Assembly (NCBI RefSeq): GCF_947179165.1
Contig: NC_077242.1
Span: 48,183,097-48,247,096, forward strand
Reading direction: 5' to 3'
Origin: Solanum dulcamara
Taxonomy: Eukaryota; Streptophyta; Magnoliopsida; Solanales; Solanaceae
Length of the DNA stretch: 64,000 bases
The position numbers and the translations under genes are program-made. Positions within the stretch are counted from its first letter, which is position 1. Each line of letters starts with the position of its first letter. This document shows positions 32,701 through 44,095 of the stretch, piece by piece. Under the pieces are notes generated by a model. It was given only the letters and a program-made list of their open reading frames with translations, was not told the DNA's origin and ran no database searches.

Positions 32701-34016
32701 AAGATGTTCATTGATTGGCACGTTTAGGTGTGTGTTGGGTTGATTCAAATGACGGAGATGTTCTTTTACATAATGGTTCGGAATCGTCTCTTGTAGCGGA
32801 TGTTAAGGCCAAGCAATACCAAGATCCAATGTTGGTTGAGTTAAAGAAGTCGGTTCCCAAAAAATACATTAAGGCTTTCTCCTGAGGGGGAGATGGTGTG
32901 CTATGTTACCAAGGTCATTTGTGTATACCAAATGTTGATGGTTTGAGAAAGTTGATATTGAATGAGGTGCATAGTTCACAATATTTGATGCATCTGGGTT
33001 TCATCAAGATGTGCCATGACTTAAGAGAAGTGTATTGGTGGAATGACATGAAGAAGGACAAAGCGGAGTTTGTAGCTATGTGTCTAAATTGTCAACAAGT
33101 TAAAGTTGAGCATCAAAGATCGGGAGGTCTAGACCATGATATTGAAATCCTTACTTGGAAATGGGAAGATGTAAATATGTATTTTGTAACAGGTTTGCCT
33201 CATACTAAGAAGCAACATGATTCCATTTGGGTTGTTGTAGATCGGATGACTAAGTCGACTCATTTTCTATCGGCTAAGACTTCCTATGGTGCCGAAGATT
33301 ATGCTAAGTTATATGCACGTGAGTTGGTAAGCCTTCATGGTGTGCCCTTTTCCATTAAATCAAATCAAGGTACACAATTCATTTTACACTTTTGGAGGTA
33401 GTTTTAAAAGGGTCTCGGTACAAAGGTTAAGTTAAGTACCGCTTTTCACCCTCAAACTGATGGTCAAGCCAAAAGAATGATCCAAACTTTAGAGGATATG
33501 CTAAGGGCATTTGTTATTGATTTTGAAGGAAGTTGGGATGGATATTTGCCATTGATTGAGTTTGCCTATAATAATAGTTATCCCTCTAGCATCAAAATGG
33601 CTCCTTTTGAAGCATTGTATGGAAGGAGATGTAGATACCCGGTGGGATGGTTTGAAGTTGATGAGGTGGCCTTGATTTTTCCAGATTTAGTCATCGATGC
33701 TATGGAGAAGGTAAGACCCATAAGGGAGAGGTTGAAGTTGGCTCAAAGTCATCAAAAGTCCTATTCCAATTATAGGAAAAGAGAGCTTGAATTTGAAGTG
33801 AATGATTGGATCAAGTTGAAGGTTTCACCCATGAAGGATGTAATGCTTTTTGAAAATAAAGGAAAATTGAGTCCTAGATACATTGGACCTTATAAGATAT
33901 TGAGACGTGTTGGCAAGGTGGCATATGAGTTAGATTTTCCACTTGAGTTAGGTATGGTTCATCCGGTGTTTCATGTGTCTAATTTGAGGAACTTCGTAAC
34001 TCCATTGTTCTATTGA
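32701..34016 (+). pseudogene. pol: Element C integrase, longest readable domain in the window
   Basis: 32898-33401: zinc-binding region YLMHLGFIKMCHDLREVYWW, MCLNCQQVKVEHQRSGGLDH (the CxxC intact), then NMYFVTGLPHTKKQHDSIWV. The first catalytic Asp is Tyr. ISK/SNQGTQF has Asn for the second Asp. 33477-34016 starts after GQAK, so the Glu is Lys; then MIQTLEDMLRAFVIDFEGSW, IEFAYNNSYPSSIKMAPFEA, LYGRRCRYPVGWFEVDE and the C-terminal GKLSPRYIGPYKILRRVGKV. All three catalytic acids are gone although the frame is largely open. Confidence 0.85.
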
Positions 34017-34200
34017 AAGGTTTAAGTGTCGAGGAAAATTTGAATTACAAAGAACTTCCAATGGAAGTCCTAGACCGGCAAGTTAAGAAGTTAAGGAACA
34101 AAGAAGTTGTGTCCATCAAAGTATTATGGAGGAATCAATAAGTAGAGAGTGCTACTTGGGAGGCGGAGGTGGATATTATGAAATGATACATGTACCTATT
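34017..34200 (+). pseudogene. pol: Element C chromodomain-like tail
   Basis: After the stop at 34014 the neighbouring frame reads LSVEENLNYKELPMEVLDRQ, VKKLRNKEVVSIKVLWRNQ, stop, VESATWEAEVDIMK, matching the tails of A and E1. The VLWRNQ..E.ATWE wording is that of the plant chromovirus tail. Confidence 0.7.
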
Positions 34201-34419
34201 TCCCTCTACTCAAGCCTAAAGTAGTAAGTCGTTCTTATTCAAGCTAATTATTCAAGCTAATTTGATTCTAAATCATGAGTTTATGTTAAGTTGAAGTTTT
34301 CATTTTCCATGCATTTTAAATGGTTATCATGTTCATATTGGGTTGCTAGTCCTCTTTTTATGTCCTTCATATGATAATTTAATCTCATTCGAGAATGAAT
34401 ATTTCCAAGAGGGAGATAT
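34201..34419 (+). other. C 3' untranslated region and polypurine tract
   Basis: Non-coding. It ends with TTTCCAAGAGGGAGATAT just before the LTR start TGTAAGACC at 34420. The GAATGAATATTTCC wording is shared with A at 13285. Confidence 0.6.
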
Positions 34420-36328
34420 TGTAAGACCTCGAAGTCGAAAATTTGGAAACAAGGAGAAAATTCTCAAACCTTCATCTGGACCCAAGGTCACGACCATATC
34501 TACGAGTCATAGAAGTTCGTACGACCCATAGAAACAAGTCGTAGAGGGAGTCATGGTGATTAGTAAGGATCAACCTTAAAGAGAGTCCTACAACTCATGA
34601 TTACAGTCCGTTCTTCAGTAGACATTCCGTAGAAAGCTCCATAGGATGACTTCAAAAGCCTTGTTCAAACGTTTCTCCATGGATAAGATTACGACTTACA
34701 TGATGGGTCGTATAAACTATGATGGGTCATAAGAACCACTCTTCACATAACTTCAAAGACCCTAAAATTTGTAGGTTTTTTGGGACTTACAGGACGAGCC
34801 TCAGAAGCGACTCATTTTCAAGTTGAGGGTCATAAACTTAACCCATTCCTATACTTTAAAGACTTGATTTTTAGACTTTTTCTCAGACCTGTAGGACGAG
34901 TCATTTAGGTGACTCCTCATCCCTTCAACGACCCATCAAAGTTGGTTCATAGGTTAAAAATATGGAGTTTAATGAAGGGAAATTGTGTCTTTTCCAAAGT
35001 TTGATTCAATGAAACTACACATATTTATGTCCAAGTTCAAAGTCTATAAATATTCAATTCTTCACATTTCCCTCCTATTCAATTCATTCTTTTATAATTT
35101 CCCAATGCAATAACTCTCAAGTCTCTTAAGGTTTCTCTCCAAATTCAATCTAGGTTTTCCATATTTCTTCAATTTTCACTGAATTCAAGCAAGGTAGGTA
35201 GAGATTGATTCATGGGCTCTTTTCAACCATGAAGTCCAATTCTCATACAAGCATATTTAAGGTGGTGATACGGATAATTCTCACAAAAAATAGGAATTCT
35301 TCTGAATCACCAAGTTAGATGAGCTATTCCTAATATGTTTTAAAAATGGATTGATAGGCAGTTACTATCCTTCCTTATTATGTTATGATCATGTTTATGA
35401 GTTTCTGTTGGGATATTGACTAAGAACCGAGAGGGTTTCTAGGTGAGGTTCAGTTCAGTAATGCTGTTAGTTAACCAAGGGACACCTAGTAGCAACCTAA
35501 AGTCCTAAACTGCGTTGCTCGCGTAGGTTTTATTCATGGCCTAGCTACTGGATCCATATAGCCCAGTTGAATAGTTACTTTCTGAGTATGCCTTGTCAAG
35601 GTAGACTCCCGTGTTGTGATGTAGGAGTTATTGGATTCCATGTTATAGCTCGCCTGGTCTTAGCTGTCCGTTAGTGGTTCTATCCCACACAAGTTGGAGT
35701 TAAGTAATGAGATTTCTAGTTATGAGTTTATGATAAAGTTTTTATGATATACATTGACCAAGAGTTTCTTATTTTTTAAATTGCTTTTATGTTTTACTCA
35801 TATTCATTAAGATTGGTCAAGCATCTTATGGCATAGTTATTATATTCCGTGACTTGTTTATGCATACCTTACATACTTAGTACATTCAAATATACGAATG
35901 CATATTTTGCCTATATTATCTCATAATATAGGGACAGAAAACACTCGCGATCATCCTATTCATGGCTAGTGATTTCCCTAAATTTCTCAAGAAGTTGGTG
36001 AGTCCTCATTCTATTAAGGACATGACTTTTATTCATGTTACTATTGATTTGAATTTCTTATATTGTTGGAGTGAGCTAGGAGCTTGTCCTAAGCCCCCGT
36101 TAAGGGGTATACTAGAGGCATGTTTAGATGATAATGTGATGTAGTCCATGTGGACGTTGATTGGTTGATTTTATCCTTTATTCGCATCGCCTTTGAGATG
36201 AATACTTCTGCTTATCTTTATCTTGTTCTTTACCTTATGTATGCGATGTATGCTAACATGGATTATGATTGGGGTCCCTCGCATCTCGATCGCCGCATCG
36301 CGGCTTGGTTCTAGTTCGGGTCTTGAAA
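34420..36328 (+). mobile_element. Element C 3' LTR
   Basis: Starts TGTAAGACCTCGAAG and ends CTAGTTCGGGTCTTGAAA (decayed GTCATGACA) near 36328. Relative to the D LTR it lacks about 350 bp after the CATGGGCTCTTTTCAACCAT stretch at 35213. Its second half matches 28310-29523. The first half carries many TGA(C/G)TC-type words, fewer intact than in D. The reading frame at 34343-34531 is LTR sequence, not a gene. Confidence 0.85.
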
Positions 36329-36801
36329 AAAGTGAAACTTAACCACACAAGTCCTACAACATATAGATCCATAAGAGGCATATAACCAATCCATACCAAG
36401 AATGATATCAAATTCATTCATGTCAATTTCAATGAGATCACAAGGAATAACTTTATGCAAAACCTACATGGGACAATTTCTATAAACTCTCTTGGCTAAT
36501 ACCGAATCTCCAAGGGGAGTATAAATCAAAAAAGGTTCTAGAAACACTTCGGGCCACACATCAAATCTCATAGAAAGGTAAGGAGTAACAAAATACAAGT
36601 TGGTACCCGAATCAACCAATGAATAAACATCACAATTAAATACCCACAACATACTCGTAACCAATTCGAGAGTCTCATCCACATCATGTCTAGTATGAAG
36701 AGCATAGAATCTGTTATTGCATTGGCCACCCTTAGGTTATCTTAGGCGCCTTGTTGTACTTGGCTTCCTTGAGGATGACCTTCTCCACCTTTTTTGACAA
36801 T
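36329..36801 (-). pseudogene. Protease fragment of another gypsy element
   Basis: 36682-36464 reads MDETLELVTSMLWVFNCDVY, SLVDSGTNLYFVTPYLSMRF and YTPLGDSVLAKRVYRNCPM. Then VIPCDLIEIDMNEFDIILGM and DWLYAS follow to about 36370. It keeps a regular D-S-G triad, unlike the D-P-G of A, C and D, although the wording is otherwise close to A. It is caught between the ends of C and D. Confidence 0.75.
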
Positions 36802-36877
36802 ATAAGTGTAAGACCCTGGAAGTCGACAAGTTGGAACCAAAAGGAAATCTTCAAAAATTTTGACTGGCTTCAGTTCT

Positions 36878-37223
36878 ATGAGTCACTCTATGACTCATAG
36901 TTATTCCTACAAATTTTAGGAATGAGTCATAAAGTACACCTTGGAAGTTTCTCATGACCAAACTCAAAGGGAGGTCTAATTACTTAACATTATGAATCGT
37001 AGACCATTTGATGAGTGGTAACATGGACTCATAAAAAAACATTAAAGAGTCTCAAACTTGCAAGTTTTTAGGCCTAATAGACGAGTCAAGTTGATGACTC
37101 ATGGTCAAGATGACCAGTCATAATCCCGACTCATAAGTGAAGGTTCAGATATCCTCAATTCTGCAGGTTTCAAAACTTATAGGAAGAACGCATATTATGA
37201 TTCGTAGTCGGAAAGATGAGTCA
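36878..37223 (+). promoter_or_regulatory. TGA(C/G)TCA cluster in D LTR
   Basis: Exact TGAGTCA or TGACTCA at 36878-36884, 36890-36896, 36922-36928, 37095-37101 and 37217-37223, with variants (GACTCGTA, ACGAGTCA) between and beyond to about 37330. Same relative place in the LTR as in A. The repetition suggests either selected bZIP-type sites or expansion of a small palindromic word. Confidence 0.45.
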
Positions 37224-38794
37224 TAGAAATGACTCGTATGCAGACTTTAAAGACTTGAAATCAAGACCTTCTGTCAGACCTGCAGGATGAGTCCTCTTGA
37301 TGACTTATCATTTCTTCTATGACTCGTAAAAAAAGGTTCATAGTGTCAAGTTTTGGATATAATAAAGGGCAATTATGTCATTTTCCAAGATTGGTTCAAT
37401 GAACCTAGACATAATTATGGTTAATTTCAAACCTATACCTACCCAATTCTTGAAATTTTCCTCATTTAAATCATTCTTCTAAATTCTCTAAGGAAAGAAC
37501 ATAATTTTCTAAGGGATTCCTCTCCAAGTTTCAAGCTAGGGTTTCAAATTTCACCAAGGTTTTTTCTTCAATTCTAAGTGAATTCACTCAAAGTATGTGG
37601 GGATTGATCCATGGGTCCCTTTCACCCACAGATTCCAAAGGTTTTCTCAAGTTTCCTTCAATTTTCAATTGATTTAGGAACCCTAGTTTTGATGAATTGC
37701 ATTCGGCTGCTTCAATTTCGTTTTGAATTATTATCAATGATTATTCTAAGGATGTTTTTATATGAATTGCATGATTTTAAGATGAATTATTAATGCGTAT
37801 GTATAAAGCTATTTCCAAGTTATGATTATGAAGTTAAAGATGATTTTCATGAGTTGATTATGAGTTTAATGATTTTCAAAGAAAATTCTATGATTCAAAG
37901 TTGACATTATGATTTAATGATAAAAGTTATATTGATGATCAATTATGATCAAAGAAAGTTATTATGGTGTGATAAGTACAATTTTCACACGATCATATTT
38001 AAAGATGGTAATAAGGATAATTCTAACAAAAGTTATGGATTCCTATGAATCACTAAAGTTAGTGAGCTACTCTTAATATGTTTTATAAAGATGGATTGAT
38101 AGGTAGTTACTACCTTCCCCTATTATGTTATGATCATGTTTTTTTATGAACTCCATTGGGATATTGACTAAGCACCGAGAGGAATTATAGGTGGGGTTTA
38201 GAATGGTAACGCAGTTAGTTACCCAAGGTAATCCTAGTAGAAACCTAAAATTTCAAACTATGTTCTTGCGTAGGATTGCTGTCATGGCCTAGCTAGTGGA
38301 TCCACATATAGCACAGTTGAGTTGATTCGAATACCATAATGGAGTATACCCTGGCAAGGTAGCCTCTCTTTTCTCGATGAGTGTTACATCAAATTCCATG
38401 TTATAGCTTGCATGGTCTTACGATGTTGGTTAATGGTCTATCCCACTCAAGTTGAAGGTTAAGCTATGAATTTTATGATGATGTTTTATGATATGCCTTG
38501 ACCATGAGTTTTCATATGTTTTCAAATGTTTTAAGGCTTTTCTCATGTTTATTATGACTGGTGACGCATCTTATGACATATTGTGCATGTTCCTTTACTT
38601 GTTCATATATATCTCACATACTTAGTACCTTCTATGATTAACACATATTTTGCCAGCATTATCTCATAATGTAGGGATGGACGACACTCACAACCATCAT
38701 CCTCATGACTAGAGTTTCATTAGAAATCAAGGAGTTGGAGAGTCTTCATTCTATTAAGGACATGACTTTCATTCTCATTATTTACTTGACTTTA

Positions 38795-38799
38795 CTTTA
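38795..38799. repeat. Target-site duplication of E2, left (CTTTA)
   Basis: CTTTA directly before the E2 LTR start TGTTATGCC. It is repeated directly after the right LTR at 48394-48398. The match can be extended to CTTTACTTTA on both sides because the target itself was a short repeat. Confidence 0.85.
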
Positions 38800-39138
38800 T
38801 GTTATGCCCCTCATTTTTGGTACATAGGAACATCTATCTAGCTTCTCTAGAGTTATCGTGCAATCCACATTATTTACGACATTATCAAATAACTCTAAAG
38901 AAGAGAGGATGTGATGCCCCATAATAGTAAAGGTTGGAAATAGAGTTATAAGGATTTGAAAGGAGTTAGAGGTCAAGTAACAAGTCATGGAACTCGACTT
39001 ACTTGCGTAAGCTACCAACTTGGATGTCCTACATAATTAATCTACTTGAGTACACGTCGAGCTTAAGTAGAAAGGAATACATAGGCCCTTAAAGTGAGAC
39101 AAGATTACGAACCCACAAAAAAGAAGCAAGTAGGTGAC

Positions 39139-39215
39139 AAGTAGGTGATGCACCTACTTAGACCAAGTAGGTGACCCACCTACTTATGGTGGACCCCACG
39201 CTGCCACATGGCAGC
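39139..39215 (+). promoter_or_regulatory. Three consecutive inverted repeats upstream of the E2 TATA box
   Basis: AAGTAGGTG-ATG-CACCTACTT at 39139-39159, AAGTAGGTG-ACC-CACCTACTT at 39165-39185 and GCTGCCA-CA-TGGCAGC at 39200-39215. Each has perfect arms and a 2-3-base loop. They lie about 90-170 bp upstream of TATATAT at 39307. The same block is in the right LTR at about 45659-45735, where the third element reads GCCACGTGG, a canonical G-box core. They may be paired protein sites or cruciform-forming DNA. Confidence 0.6.
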
Positions 39216-39306
39216 TTTAGATTAGGCGCATAAATGAGGTGGTACCTTAGGGGGCTGCCACATGTCACTCCTAGGGGGATACCATGTGTCACCTCCTAAG
39301 GAGGAG

Positions 39307-39313
39307 TATATAT
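39307..39313 (+). promoter_or_regulatory. TATA box of E2 5' LTR
   Basis: TATATAT in GAGTATATATGAACGC, followed about 60 bp later by a GA-rich leader. The right LTR has TATATAT at 45823-45829 in the same context. Transcription would start around 39340 by usual plant spacing. Confidence 0.55.
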
Positions 39314-39393
39314 GAACGCTATGCTGAAGTATATCTCATTTTCAGCCTTAGCCAAAAAATAGAGAGAAAACGTGAGAGAGAGAGAAGAGAGCC

Positions 39394-39417
39394 ATGGCCA
39401 AGAGAAAACAAGGTAAG
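39394..39417 (+). other. Possible leader ATG and 5' splice donor in E2 LTR
   Basis: ATGGCCAAGAGAAAACAAG is followed by GTAAG (39413-39417), a good plant splice donor, about 105 bp after the TATA box. The right LTR keeps the donor (45931-45935) but reads ACG for ATG. E3 keeps a GTAAG donor at the matching place on the minus strand (53905-53901 and 61763-61759). If used, LTR transcripts would be spliced. Confidence 0.4.
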
Positions 39418-40781
39418 ACCTCCGATTTTTCTCCATGAATTAATTATTTAAGGTATCCTACGATTGTCTAACGGTGTTTAATAAAATAAATTAAGGGTTT
39501 GGGGTAGCACGGAGAGTTAATGGGAAGTTCATCAACTTTCGGCAAGTTTTGGAGGCCCGTTTGTTAAGGTATGATATGATTCTCTTTTCCCACGTTTTAG
39601 TAAGGGTTTGGAAATGTTATGAATATATAAATATGGATTGTAAACAGAAAATATACACATTACGGTTGAAGAACATTGCAGGTCATGTAGGGGTTCTTTT
39701 GATGATATTCTAACAAGTTAAAGTTTAGATACTGTTGTTGTTATTATGGTGTTGTATTGGGAGTTATTTTGTAGTGTTGTAGGGATGGAAACATGTCTAA
39801 ATATGGGTATAAATTCTTCTGGTTGCAGCCACATGAAACCCCATTTCATGTGGTTAAGATTTTATGAAATACAGATTGAAAACCGTATTTTGGAGTTGTA
39901 GTTTTGAGCGGGTTGTTTGGGACTTGTTTTGTGTAATATTGAAGTGGTGTAATTGTGTATTGGGTGCCGGTTGTTGTTATGATATGGGTTTATTAATTGA
40001 AGATGTAAGTGGAAGTTCAAAAAAGGTAAGTTATAAGGGAGATGTTGCCTGAATTCCATTAATTTCTTAACTAACTAATAGACTAGTCGAGACTAGTCGA
40101 GAAAGCCGAATGAGGAAATGATCCCTATGGATGATTGATTGTAGATATGGGATATGGAAAGTCGAGAGTTATTAACATTAGTATTATTTTCGTGTCAAAT
40201 AGGTTTAGAGGACGATGAGACAAGCGTGGTTAAGAGTAATTCATAAGAGGTATGTAAAGCCTATCCCTTCTTCCCTTTTGGCATGTCTTAGATATAAGTG
40301 ATGAATAATATGAACGTTGGGGTAATTCCATTCACTAGTCCTGAACATGATGCATGATCCTTACTCACCTTTAAATGTTATGAAATATGAAATACGCTTT
40401 GAGGATAATTTTATTTATGAGCTCCGAGTATAACTCGTGACTCGTATTCACTTCTGAATGTTAAGGCTCTTAAGGTAGTTGAGTTATCACCTCAAGCCTT
40501 CTATATGTGAAATAGTAATTGAATGTATGAGCTCCTGTTCCTAAGGACTCTATAATGACAAGTGTCTCTGATTTCATAAACCATTTGGCATTATCTTAAT
40601 AAAAGTCTATGATTTATGAGACTCCATTTAATATGGCCCCTAATGGTATTTAGAGGATACTTGAGATGATGATCATTTTGATCCTTAAATGATAGTTCAT
40701 AATGATTGTTGTACCGAGTATCAAATGATGAGCTAATTGCATATGGTTACTCACTACTCTACTCGTGCATGCTATTAATAC

Positions 40782-41180
40782 ATTATTCACTGCGTCTCAT
40801 AAAAGGCCAGACACAATCGCGTCCCATGAAAGATCGGGCAGGCATGATATATGTTGAAATGATTATTCACCGCATCCCATAAAAGGCTGGGCATGACTGC
40901 ATCCCATGAAGGGTCGGGTAGGTATGATTTATGATGAAATGATTATTCACTAAGTCACATAAAGGGTCGGGCACGACCGCGTCCCATGGAAGGTTGGGCA
41001 GGCATATTATATGATGAAATAATTATTCACCGCATCCCATAAAGGGTCGGGCATGACCACGTCCCATGAAGGGCCAGACAGGCATGATATATGATGAAAT
41101 GATTATTCACCGCATCCCATAAAGGGCCAGGCATGACTGCATCCCATGAAGGGACGGGCAGACATGCATATGAAACTATA
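40782..41180 (+). repeat. 80-bp tandem array in E2 5' LTR, five units
   Basis: ATTATTCAC begins units at 40782, 40861, 40942, 41022 and 41102, a period of 79-81 bp. Each unit has two half-related parts: CCCATAAAGGGTCGGGCA.. and CCCATGAAGGGTCGGGCAGG, then a ..GATATATGATGAAAT spacer. The first and third units are the most diverged. The short minus-strand reading frames here are by-products of the repeats. Confidence 0.9.
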
Positions 41181-41846
41181 GTGTTATATTTGTAACGCCG
41201 AGCCCCATGATAGGACAAGCACGGTATGTGATGATGATACACATGATTCTATATTATAAGATGCAGGTACTGTGGTTTATTGTTATACTTGTCTCCTACA
41301 TCTCTATTTCAGCTGAGATCTTATTTATGCTATGTTATGCTTTATATACTCAGTACTGTATCGTACTGACCCCCCTTCTTCGGGGGGCTACGTTTCATGC
41401 CTGTAGGTACAAATATTCCTTTTAGAGATCCGCCAGCTTAGGATTTCCACTCATCTATGTCAGAAGTCTCCACTATTCTGGAACCTAGCTTTTGGTGTTG
41501 GTCTTCTAATGTATTTATTTGGTTATCTAGAGGTACAGCGGGGGGCCTGTCCCACCATATATTACTGTTGATATTCTTAGAGGTCTATAGACTTATGTAT
41601 GTGGGTTTTTTGTAAGTTTTCTTCAATTGTGCCTATATGGTGTGTAGTAAGTGTTGTTATGTTATGGTAGCCTTGTCGACTTGCGTGCCCTTTCATGTTA
41701 TGATACAAATGAAAGAGGCTACGTGTATAAGAAGATGTTATGACCCATTAGGGTTCTTATGAATAGTTCTTATATCTAATAGGTATGTATACGGAGGTCT
41801 AGGTTGGAACCCGATTACGGCCTATGGGGTTGGGTCGTGATAGAAG

Positions 41847-41858
41847 TGGTATCAAAGT
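41847..41858 (+). other. Primer-binding site of E2
   Basis: TGGTATCAAAGT four bases after the LTR end. It differs in two places from TGGTATCAGAGC, which E3 has intact in the same position. Confidence 0.8.
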
Positions 41859-44095
41859 AGTTCATCTTTGGAGTGTCTACAGACCGTGTCTAGTAGAGTC
41901 TTGTTTATCGGTGTGTTGTGCACCATATTTATAAATAGGAGGCTATAGGACATTTAGGATGTTACCCTTCTTTCATATCTAAGATCGTACGATAGAGCCG
42001 GGTCATAGAAAATGAAATTCCTCATACTAACTTATGATTTTAGCAAAAGGACAACATCGATAGAAGAAAGTAACTGACGATATTGGGGGTTACAAAGCAC
42101 ACAGGTAAGCAAAGGCATGTAGGAGATATGTCACGTAAGGTATGGAAATACGATTGACATGTAAAGTTTAAAGGTGAACGGAAAAATTGACAGGAAAGTG
42201 TAACAGGTGCAGTTCGAGTGGACATACGAGGTAAGTCCACCATTTTATACTATTATTGATATTGGAAGCCCTGTGTGGATGTGATATGATATGATATGAA
42301 TATATATATTGGCCCTGTGAGGCATTGTTGGCATTTTCTGCGTGCAGGGTTGAGATAACAAGAAATACAGAGGAAACTCTGCCCAAATTTTCCTAGAAAT
42401 AACAAAAGAATGAGATACAGGGTTATAGTATGCCTTGCCCATCATAAGAAGGAGATTTGACTAGACTACGAGTATGGATGACCTCGAGGAATAAGTTAAT
42501 TACTAAAGTGATAGTAATGGTAACGAGGAGGTCAATATTGGTATAGAAAAAAATTATGGAAATGATTGGTGAGACTAAGAGGTGATTTAGAGAATGAATA
42601 AGAAAGACTTACACAGCTTTATAGGGAAGGTTCAGAATAAAAGGTCAAGTGGTAATGAAAGTAAAGGTGAGCAACAAGATGGGATAAATGCTAGAAATGA
42701 CTGGTATGCTAAGAACAAATAGAGGTAAACAGAAGATGTTTTGAAAATGAGAGATGAAAGGACTACTGAAGAAAGCACTCAAGATAGACGTAAGTACTTA
42801 AGTGTGAGTATCGAACACAAAGGGAAATAGCCAGTTATGAACTGAAGGTATATTATGATGAAAAGGTAATAAGACAAGACTGCTATTAAAACCAAGTTGT
42901 TATGATTCTAAGTGAGATTAGAAGATAGCATCGAGTAAACGACAAGGATGAAAGCTCATGAGGCATCAAGAAGTATGGTGTATATGACTCCACCGTGGAA
43001 CATAATAAGATCCTTAGTGGATAGGGGATGTAGATTTACTAAACAATTGATATGTTGCAAATTTATTAGGGGGACAAGTGGTATCCACTGGAATAAGGCT
43101 AGTATTATGACAAAGCTTGAGACACGGATCATCAAAGTATAAGTGCTCTCGAGTGGAGAATTTGAAATAGTTATGAGCACAAGCTAATTGTCGATTGGGA
43201 TGAATGGAATGTAGCTTTGAATGCACTGCTATATTAAGGACATTACTCGAGTACTAGTGTTCAGACTGGATTTGGTACTGTATATCAAGGATTCTAAGAA
43301 CCTCATAATTGTATTAAGGTTTCGTACATGGGTACAACCTAAAGAGGGAAAGTGGATAAAAGAAATACAAGCGTGAGATGAAACCAACCGACATTATAAC
43401 GTGTTAATGCGAACACTCAAACTTCAAGTGAGATCCCATGCTAGAATAAGCTAGCAAGATCTAAAAGCCAACAATAGATGGATAAAAGCCAAGATAATAT
43501 CTAAGATAGTGCAGAGGATTATTGGGAAGGACCTTGAATAGTATGATGTCAAAGGATGGGCATATACAAAAAGGGATGGATACGACAAAGGAATGATAAT
43601 GAGTATCTTAAAGATATTATAAGGGATAGCCAGGATATACTTGACTAAAGGTTAAGATGTTGGCAACAGAGCTATTGACTACCAATATTGTGACATACCA
43701 GTAGCAGAAGAGAAAGGAGAAGAAGTCTCTCCTAAGGTAAAATATAATAGAACTTACGAGTCAGTAAATGAAGAGAAACAAGTATGACAAAATAGACTAC
43801 AACTGCATGTTAGTACAATAAAATATATGGAGCAAAATAAGTCAAGAGAAGGAAAGGTTATGAATAGAATTAAATGCACTTTGTAAAAAAATGTACAAGA
43901 AGAGTTATGCAACCTACGAATATTAGTATGCTAAGGATGAGATCAAGTGACTACTTGATAAAAATAATAAGAAGTCAGCAATTCCAATATGATGTGGGGT
44001 AAGAGAACAAGAAAGAAAATCTGAGTAAAGGCACAGTAGAATATGCCTAGAGTATTACAAGTTGGGGTAAGAAAAATTATATGATAGCTTAAACA
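41859..44095 (+). other. E2 internal block without recognisable gag or RT, shared with E3
   Basis: The first ~150 bp are a usual leader (AGTAGAGTCTTGTTTATCGG, GTGTTGTGCACCATAT). The remaining ~2 kb shows no capsid wording, zinc knuckle, protease triad or FxDD motif. It is AG-rich on this strand and full of stops. Several stretches recur in E3 on the minus strand: 42240-42400 against 58210-58030, about 42940-43020 against 57225-57140, and 43380-43460 against 56720-56640. The block is thus an old part of the family, not a private insertion. Confidence 0.65.

Larger units (their letters stand above)
36807..38799 (+). mobile_element. Element D 5' LTR, part 1
   Basis: Starts TGTAAGACCCTGGAAG at 36807 and aligns with the C and A LTRs. 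It is broken at 38799 by element E2; the missing end resumes at 48399. Total length without E2 is about 2.26 kb. ATAAG precedes the LTR, but the 3' end of D is outside the window so no target duplication can be checked. Confidence 0.85.
38800..41842 (+). mobile_element. E2 5' LTR
   Basis: Starts TGTTATGCCCCTCATTTTTG and ends GGGTTGGGTCGTGATA. Visible parts in order: hairpins and G-box-like palindrome (39139-39215), TATA box (39307), GA-rich tract (about 39362-39392), a GTAAG donor-like site (39413), a short duplicated GACTAGTCGA (40081-40100), an 80-bp tandem array (40782-41180), and a CCCCCCTTCTTCGGGGGG-like stretch near 41370-41388. No protein-coding gene is evident. Confidence 0.9.

Noticed and set aside
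40782..41180. CRISPR-like appearance of the 80-bp array
   Set aside because: Units are full tandem repeats without unique spacers, in a plant LTR.
41027..41242. Repetitive frames such as 41027-41242 and 47546-47788 (minus)
   Set aside because: Translations of the 80-bp LTR tandem array; wording repeats with the DNA unit and stops vary between copies.
42948..43226. Overlapping plus and minus frames at 42948-43226 as a possible new gene in E2
   Set aside because: The matching E3 stretch (about 57225-57140, minus) is homologous at DNA level but does not keep either frame open.
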